This document shows, piece by piece, positions 7,127 through 10,239 of a stretch of DNA of 10,239 bases. How positions within the stretch are numbered: position 1 is the first letter of the stretch; every line of letters begins with the position of its first letter. The notes under the pieces were generated by a model. It made no database searches. It was not told the origin of the DNA and worked only from the letters and a program-made list of their open reading frames with translations. The position numbers and the translations under genes are program-made. This DNA comes from Actinomycetota bacterium (lineage in GTDB: Bacteria > Actinomycetota > Actinomycetes > Nanopelagicales > Nanopelagicaceae): positions 1-10,239 of the forward strand of contig JABMMO010000175.1 in NCBI GenBank assembly GCA_013205455.1, written 5' to 3'.

Positions 7127-7456
7127 GTGAGCGAAGCGACATCTAGCGATATGGAGCTCTTCGATCTTCGGATTGTGGTGGACCGAATCGAGGGCAGATC
7201 TGTCTGTGGTTTGAAAGTTGGAGATTACTTTGAAGTAACAAATAGCGCGGAATTACGAATCCCAGAAGGTAAACATTTTTGTATGTATGCAATCCAAGCC
7301 GTGATGCCGTTACTCCCAGCAAAACAACGACAAATGCCGGAGGGGGATTGGCTTGAGAAAGATTCGTTCGCGGTCTGCCCAGACCCTGATGAACGGGTAG
7401 TAATGCGCATTGAACGAACTCGAAAAGTTAAATTAAATTCGGGAGATTTAACTTAG
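7127..7456 (+). CDS. TIGR04076 family protein
   Basis: A small cytosolic protein of 109 residues (101 if it starts at the ATG at 7151). The sequence resembles the TIGR04076 family of unknown function: a K-VGDYFEV segment (30-37) after C27, a C-x-x-A-like segment FCMYAIQAVMPLLPA (51-65) with C52, then FAVCPDPDERVVMRIER (81-97) with C84. Three cysteines sit at family-like positions. No signal peptide or membrane segment is present. The GTG at 7127 is preferred because a TANNNT box lies seven bases upstream, suggesting a leaderless start. ATG 7151 has no clear ribosome binding site but would match the usual family length of about 80-100 better. The gene is divergent from livH and ends in a four-base overlap with the convergent aldo/keto reductase gene. 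Family assignment is from memory of the motif pattern. Confidence 0.75.
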   Translation: MSEATSSDMELFDLRIVVDRIEGRSVCGLKVGDYFEVTNSAELRIPEGKHFCMYAIQAVMPLLPAKQRQMPEGDWLEKDSFAVCPDPDERVVMRIERTRKVKLNSGDLT

Positions 7457-8493
7457 TTATTGTTGGTATGCATTATGTTGCGATGTTTATCAAAGTACCG
7501 TTCTAGATGATAAACCGGACCGTTCGGTCCTTTAGATTTTTTCAGTACTTCATTAATTTCAAACATTTCGTCGTCAGTAAATTCAATTGTTGGAATTTTT
7601 AAGTTTGAATCCATATGCGAAACGTTGCGCGCACCAACAATAACTGCTTTAACCGCAGGACGGTTTAACACCCAAGCAGATGCAACCGTTCCGATATCGG
7701 TTTTATGCGATATTGCGATTTCATTAAGAGTTGAGAGAAGATTTTGGAATAAGTCCCAACCGCCAAACTCATCAATGATTAATTGGTATTTAACGCTAGA
7801 GCGAGTCTCTACAGTCTTAGGTTCTGGTTTATTTAAAAATTTTTCGGAGAGAAAGCCACCAGCTACGGTTCCATAACAGAGAATTCCAATTCCATTTTCG
7901 ATGCAAAAATCTGCCATGCCATTTTCAGCGCGTCGATCTAGAATTGAGTATTGAATTTGATGGCTTGCTGGAGTAAATCCAGCTGCAACCATCTCTTTCA
8001 AACGATCAACATCAAAATTTGTTACACCAATATGCTTAATTTTGCCGGCTTCCTTCAACTTGAAAAGCTCTTCAATTGCAGCCAGATAGTGGCGATCTTC
8101 ATATTTCCACCAATGTAATTGCACGATATCTACTTGATCCACTCCTAAGCGCGAAAGCGAGCGATTAACAATGGTGGCAACATCGGTTCTATCGAAATTA
8201 CTTAGGAATTTCTCATTTGGGACGTATTTCGTATGCAATTGAATTTGGTCTCTAGCGCTTGCGCCATTCTTCTTTGACAGCTCTAAGAGCGCTTTCCCGA
8301 TCAATTCTTCAACACCGGTATAGATATCGCCAAAATCTAAAGTTGTAATGCCCGCTTCTATAAATGCGACGGTATCTGCAACTGCTTGCCCATCTTCAAT
8401 CTTTCGATCTAGTGAGTGACCAGAACTTAATTGCCAACCGCCTTTAATTACTGGAGAAATTTCATATCCAGGAACTAGTTCGCGCTTATTCAT
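7453..8493 (-). CDS. Aldo/keto reductase, stand-alone paralogue
   Basis: A 346-residue NAD(P)H-dependent oxidoreductase of the aldo/keto reductase superfamily (TIM barrel, cytosolic), reducing aldehydes/ketones or oxidising sugars/alcohols; substrate unknown. The catalytic tetrad is visible as D53, Y58, K89 and H127 (in TLDFGDIYTG, LHTKY and QLHWW). The cofactor-side segment VIVGARN (about 284-290) is also typical. The middle and C-terminal parts (GMADFC-ENGI, GGFLSEK, GGWD-FQN-L-TL) closely match the fusion gene upstream, so the two are tandem paralogues. The ATG at 8493 overlaps the upstream stop by four bases (ATGA), with GGAAG about ten bases upstream. The TAA stop overlaps the TAG of the convergent TIGR04076 gene, leaving no room for a terminator. 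The C-terminal tail (after about 320) is longer than in minimal family members. Confidence 0.9.
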   Translation of the reverse strand: MNKRELVPGYEISPVIKGGWQLSSGHSLDRKIEDGQAVADTVAFIEAGITTLDFGDIYTGVEELIGKALLELSKKNGASARDQIQLHTKYVPNEKFLSNFDRTDVATIVNRSLSRLGVDQVDIVQLHWWKYEDRHYLAAIEELFKLKEAGKIKHIGVTNFDVDRLKEMVAAGFTPASHQIQYSILDRRAENGMADFCIENGIGILCYGTVAGGFLSEKFLNKPEPKTVETRSSVKYQLIIDEFGGWDLFQNLLSTLNEIAISHKTDIGTVASAWVLNRPAVKAVIVGARNVSHMDSNLKIPTIEFTDDEMFEINEVLKKSKGPNGPVYHLERYFDKHRNIMHTNNN

Positions 8494-9938
8494 TGAATGA
8501 CCGCTTCCACTTCAATCTCTACTAAGTATTCTTCACCGATTAATTTTGCTTCCACCATGGTGTTCGCCGGCCGAATATCGGCAAACCTTTCGCCGTGCGC
8601 TCTTGAAACTCCTTCCCAATTCTTCATCTCACTTATATAAACTCTAGAACGTACAACATCGGTCAATTTCGCACCTAAAGATTCAAGTGATGCTTCAATT
8701 TTATCTATTACAAAATGGGTTTGTGCAATTGGGTCGTTTACGCCAATAGCAAGTGCGCCATGTGTTGCAGTTGTGCCAGAAACTAGAACACGGTCTCCAA
8801 TTTTTACAGCACGTGAATATCCGGCGAGCACTTCCCAGGTCGTTCCAGAATCAATTCGAGTTTTTCCGGCAGATTCAATCGCTTTATATACTGGTGGAAA
8901 ATCTTCTAAGTGATGGCTTAAATCGCCCGATGCTGTTAAGTAAGGTGGCTTTCGATATTCATCGCCACAATCACCCGGGATCGGCAGCAGTTCAGCTAGC
9001 GTCTTTGCAATCTCGTTTCGTGCTGAATCGGAAAGTTCGAAAGAGAAGAGCGAAGCTGCATCGCTAATGTGGGCGTTTTCGCCAAGTCGGGCCCCGATAA
9101 TTACTGCACCAACCGACTTTTGCCCAAGTTGATACTTACTTGCAACTGTAGAAATTGATCGATCAACGGTTTTACTAACTTTATCTAGCGTATTTAAAAC
9201 GTTTTGGAATTTATCCCATCCGCCCGCCGCATCGATAAACCGCTTGTATTTCATTAAGGACCAGTTCGCTAAACCATCAGCGGCAGGTTCGGTTTTTCCC
9301 AGCCATTTTTGAGAGAGAAAGCCACCGCACAAAGTTCCATATGCCAATATTGCGATCCCGTTTTCGGCACAGTAATCCGCCATCTTGCCGCCACCGCGTT
9401 GGTCAATTAGCGAATATGAAATTTGGTTAGAGACTAAATCAACGCCGCTAGATTTTGCGATGCGTAGATGTGCAGTGTCAAAATTTGTGGTTCCGATCGC
9501 TCCGATTAAGCCTTCAACTTTCAATTCCTGTAAATAAATCAGGGCGTCTAGCCAATATGGGTTAGCAAAATTCCAAGCATGATATTGAAGTAAGTCAACT
9601 TTCTCAGTTTGTAATCGATTGCAACGTTCTTTAATTGCTGCGCGAACTTGTTCCCGAGTAACTGGACCAGGCTTTGGTACCCACTTAGTTAGCATGGTGG
9701 CGGACTTACCGCTCGGATTATTTTTTTGGAAGTAACCGGCGATGATTTCGGCGGAACCATAATGATCAGCCATATCAAAAGTATTTAATCCAGCATCTGC
9801 GTAAGGTGCCATAAATGCTGAGGTTGCAACTGGGTCGAGAGTATTGCCGTTCTTTTCCATATCGGCTATCTGCCATAAACCTGTGACGGCTCGAGAGATT
9901 TCTAAACCAGGTGCAAGTTTATATTTTTCAATACCCAT
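8490..9938 (-). CDS. Aldo/keto reductase fused to a C-terminal Rid (YjgF/UK114) domain
   Basis: A 482-residue two-domain protein. Residues 1 to about 320 are an aldo/keto reductase with tetrad D55, Y60, K85 and H120 and VIIGARLG (279-286) for cofactor binding. A linker of about 40 residues (320-360) follows. Residues 362-482 match the Rid/YjgF family: a VKIGDRVLVSGTT strand (378-390), TDVVRSRVYISEM (426-438), RPANTMVEAKL (456-466) and VEIEVEAV (473-480). RidA deaminates reactive enamines/imines using Arg105 (E. coli numbering); the aligned residue here is N459, so that activity is doubtful. The reductase half is a paralogue of the next gene. The ATG at 9938 is 15 bases after the upstream ABC ATPase stop; no Shine-Dalgarno is present, but TACTCT (9951-9946) ends seven bases before the ATG, suggesting a leaderless internal start. 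No stop, slippery run or frame change separates the domains. Confidence 0.88.
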   Translation of the reverse strand: MGIEKYKLAPGLEISRAVTGLWQIADMEKNGNTLDPVATSAFMAPYADAGLNTFDMADHYGSAEIIAGYFQKNNPSGKSATMLTKWVPKPGPVTREQVRAAIKERCNRLQTEKVDLLQYHAWNFANPYWLDALIYLQELKVEGLIGAIGTTNFDTAHLRIAKSSGVDLVSNQISYSLIDQRGGGKMADYCAENGIAILAYGTLCGGFLSQKWLGKTEPAADGLANWSLMKYKRFIDAAGGWDKFQNVLNTLDKVSKTVDRSISTVASKYQLGQKSVGAVIIGARLGENAHISDAASLFSFELSDSARNEIAKTLAELLPIPGDCGDEYRKPPYLTASGDLSHHLEDFPPVYKAIESAGKTRIDSGTTWEVLAGYSRAVKIGDRVLVSGTTATHGALAIGVNDPIAQTHFVIDKIEASLESLGAKLTDVVRSRVYISEMKNWEGVSRAHGERFADIRPANTMVEAKLIGEEYLVEIEVEAVIQ

Positions 9939-9945
9939 GTCGGGG

Positions 9946-9951
9946 AGAGTA
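9946..9951 (-). promoter_or_regulatory. Possible -10 box for the fusion gene
   Basis: TACTCT fits TANNNT and ends seven bases before ATG 9938, the same spacing as at 7114-7127. The fusion gene lacks a Shine-Dalgarno sequence, so a leaderless internal transcript is possible. No convincing -35 is seen, and a TANNNT match can easily arise by chance. Confidence 0.25.
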
Positions 9952-9953
9952 CC

Positions 9954-10239
9954 TTAAAGCCGTCCAGCTTGATGAACCCGTTTTATAAAATCTTTAGTTT
10001 TGGGATTGCTTGGGTTACCAATAACTTCGTTAGGTGTGCCGCGTTCAATAATGGTGCCAGATTCTAAATAACAAACTTGGTCGGCAACTTGAGTCGCAAA
10101 ACCCATTTCATGCGTTGCTAAAACCATGGTCATACCATCGCTCTTTAAATCGCGCACAATGCTTAGTACTTCATTAACCAATACTGGATCTAGCGCGGAA
10201 GTCACTTCGTCCAATAGCAATAACCGTGGATTAACCGCA
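9954..10239 (-). CDS. Polar amino acid ABC transporter ATPase, C-terminal part (GlnQ type)
   Basis: The last 95 or so residues of an ABC ATPase; the reading frame runs open to the window edge, so the 5' part lies beyond it. The visible Walker B reads LLLLDEVTSALDP, with Val instead of the more common Pro after DE. The switch segment ATHEMGFATQVADQV contains the expected His. The HEMGFA sequence and the C-terminal GTIIERGTPNEVI and FIKRV segments are typical of GlnQ/HisP-type importers for polar amino acids and opine-like compounds. The gene ends 15 bases before the aldo/keto reductase-Rid gene on the same strand, so the transporter and reductases may share an operon. A start codon at about 10220 (TTG) would fall inside Walker B and is not a real start. 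Confidence 0.9.
   Translation of the reverse strand, partial: AVNPRLLLLDEVTSALDPVLVNEVLSIVRDLKSDGMTMVLATHEMGFATQVADQVCYLESGTIIERGTPNEVIGNPSNPKTKDFIKRVHQAGRL

Noticed and set aside
7122..7130. Tiny upstream reading frame ATG-ATG-TGA before the TIGR04076 gene
   Set aside because: Two codons overlapping the GTG have no ribosome binding site and would lie upstream of or at the predicted transcript start; probably chance.
8753..9067. Open reading frame of 104 codons on the + strand opposite the fusion gene
   Set aside because: It is antisense to the linker and Rid region of a convincing protein and shows no recognisable motif.
8490..9938. Fusion as an artefact of two adjacent genes
   Set aside because: The frame is continuous with no stop, no homopolymer slip site near the junction and no separate start with a ribosome binding site for the Rid part. 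Natural fusion is the simpler reading.
1..10239. CRISPR, insertion sequences, defence or toxin-antitoxin systems
   Set aside because: No repeat-spacer array, transposase, terminal inverted repeats or small paired genes were seen; all the sequence is explained by metabolic and transport genes.

Overview
The window looks like chromosomal DNA of a streamlined, moderately AT-rich actinobacterium, possibly a freshwater planktonic lineage such as Nanopelagicales (acI). This is inference from tightly packed genes, overlapping starts and stops, TANNNT boxes 7 nt before start codons (the leaderless-mRNA pattern common in Actinobacteria) and a rich amino-acid transporter content. No phylogenetic marker is complete enough to prove it. 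No mobile element, CRISPR array, rRNA or origin is visible, and no gene-free stretch exceeds 90 bases.

Left part (1-2271, + strand): the 3' half of tRNA-Ala(GGC), followed after one base by a short-chain dehydrogenase (SDR) gene. That gene abuts, with no gap, a gene for a DAO-family FAD-dependent amine or amino-acid oxidoreductase. A bidirectional Rho-independent terminator (2286-2319) separates this unit from the convergent transporter operon.

Middle part (2331-7038, - strand): a complete branched-chain amino acid (HAAT/Liv) ABC transporter operon, transcribed livH-livM-livG-livF-livJ. The four membrane and ATPase genes overlap end to start. The binding-protein gene is last, behind a 68-base gap holding a strong hairpin and a second small dyad. 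The binding protein has a signal peptide but no lipobox cysteine. Upstream of livH a plausible promoter carries a 7-bp dyad over its -10/+1 region. It lies back to back with the promoter of a small + strand gene of the TIGR04076 family (7127-7456).

Right part (7453-10239, - strand): the C-terminal end of a polar amino acid (GlnQ-type) ABC ATPase, then a 482-residue fusion of an aldo/keto reductase with a C-terminal Rid (YjgF/YER057c/UK114) domain, then a second, stand-alone aldo/keto reductase that is clearly a paralogue of the first. The last two genes overlap by ATGA. The stand-alone reductase and the TIGR04076 gene converge with overlapping stop codons.

The overall theme is uptake and oxidation/reduction of amino acids and related carbonyl or imine compounds. 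The least ordinary part is the aldo/keto reductase-Rid fusion with its tandem paralogue. The Rid domain has Asn where the deaminating Arg of RidA is expected, so it probably does not work as a classical imine deaminase.
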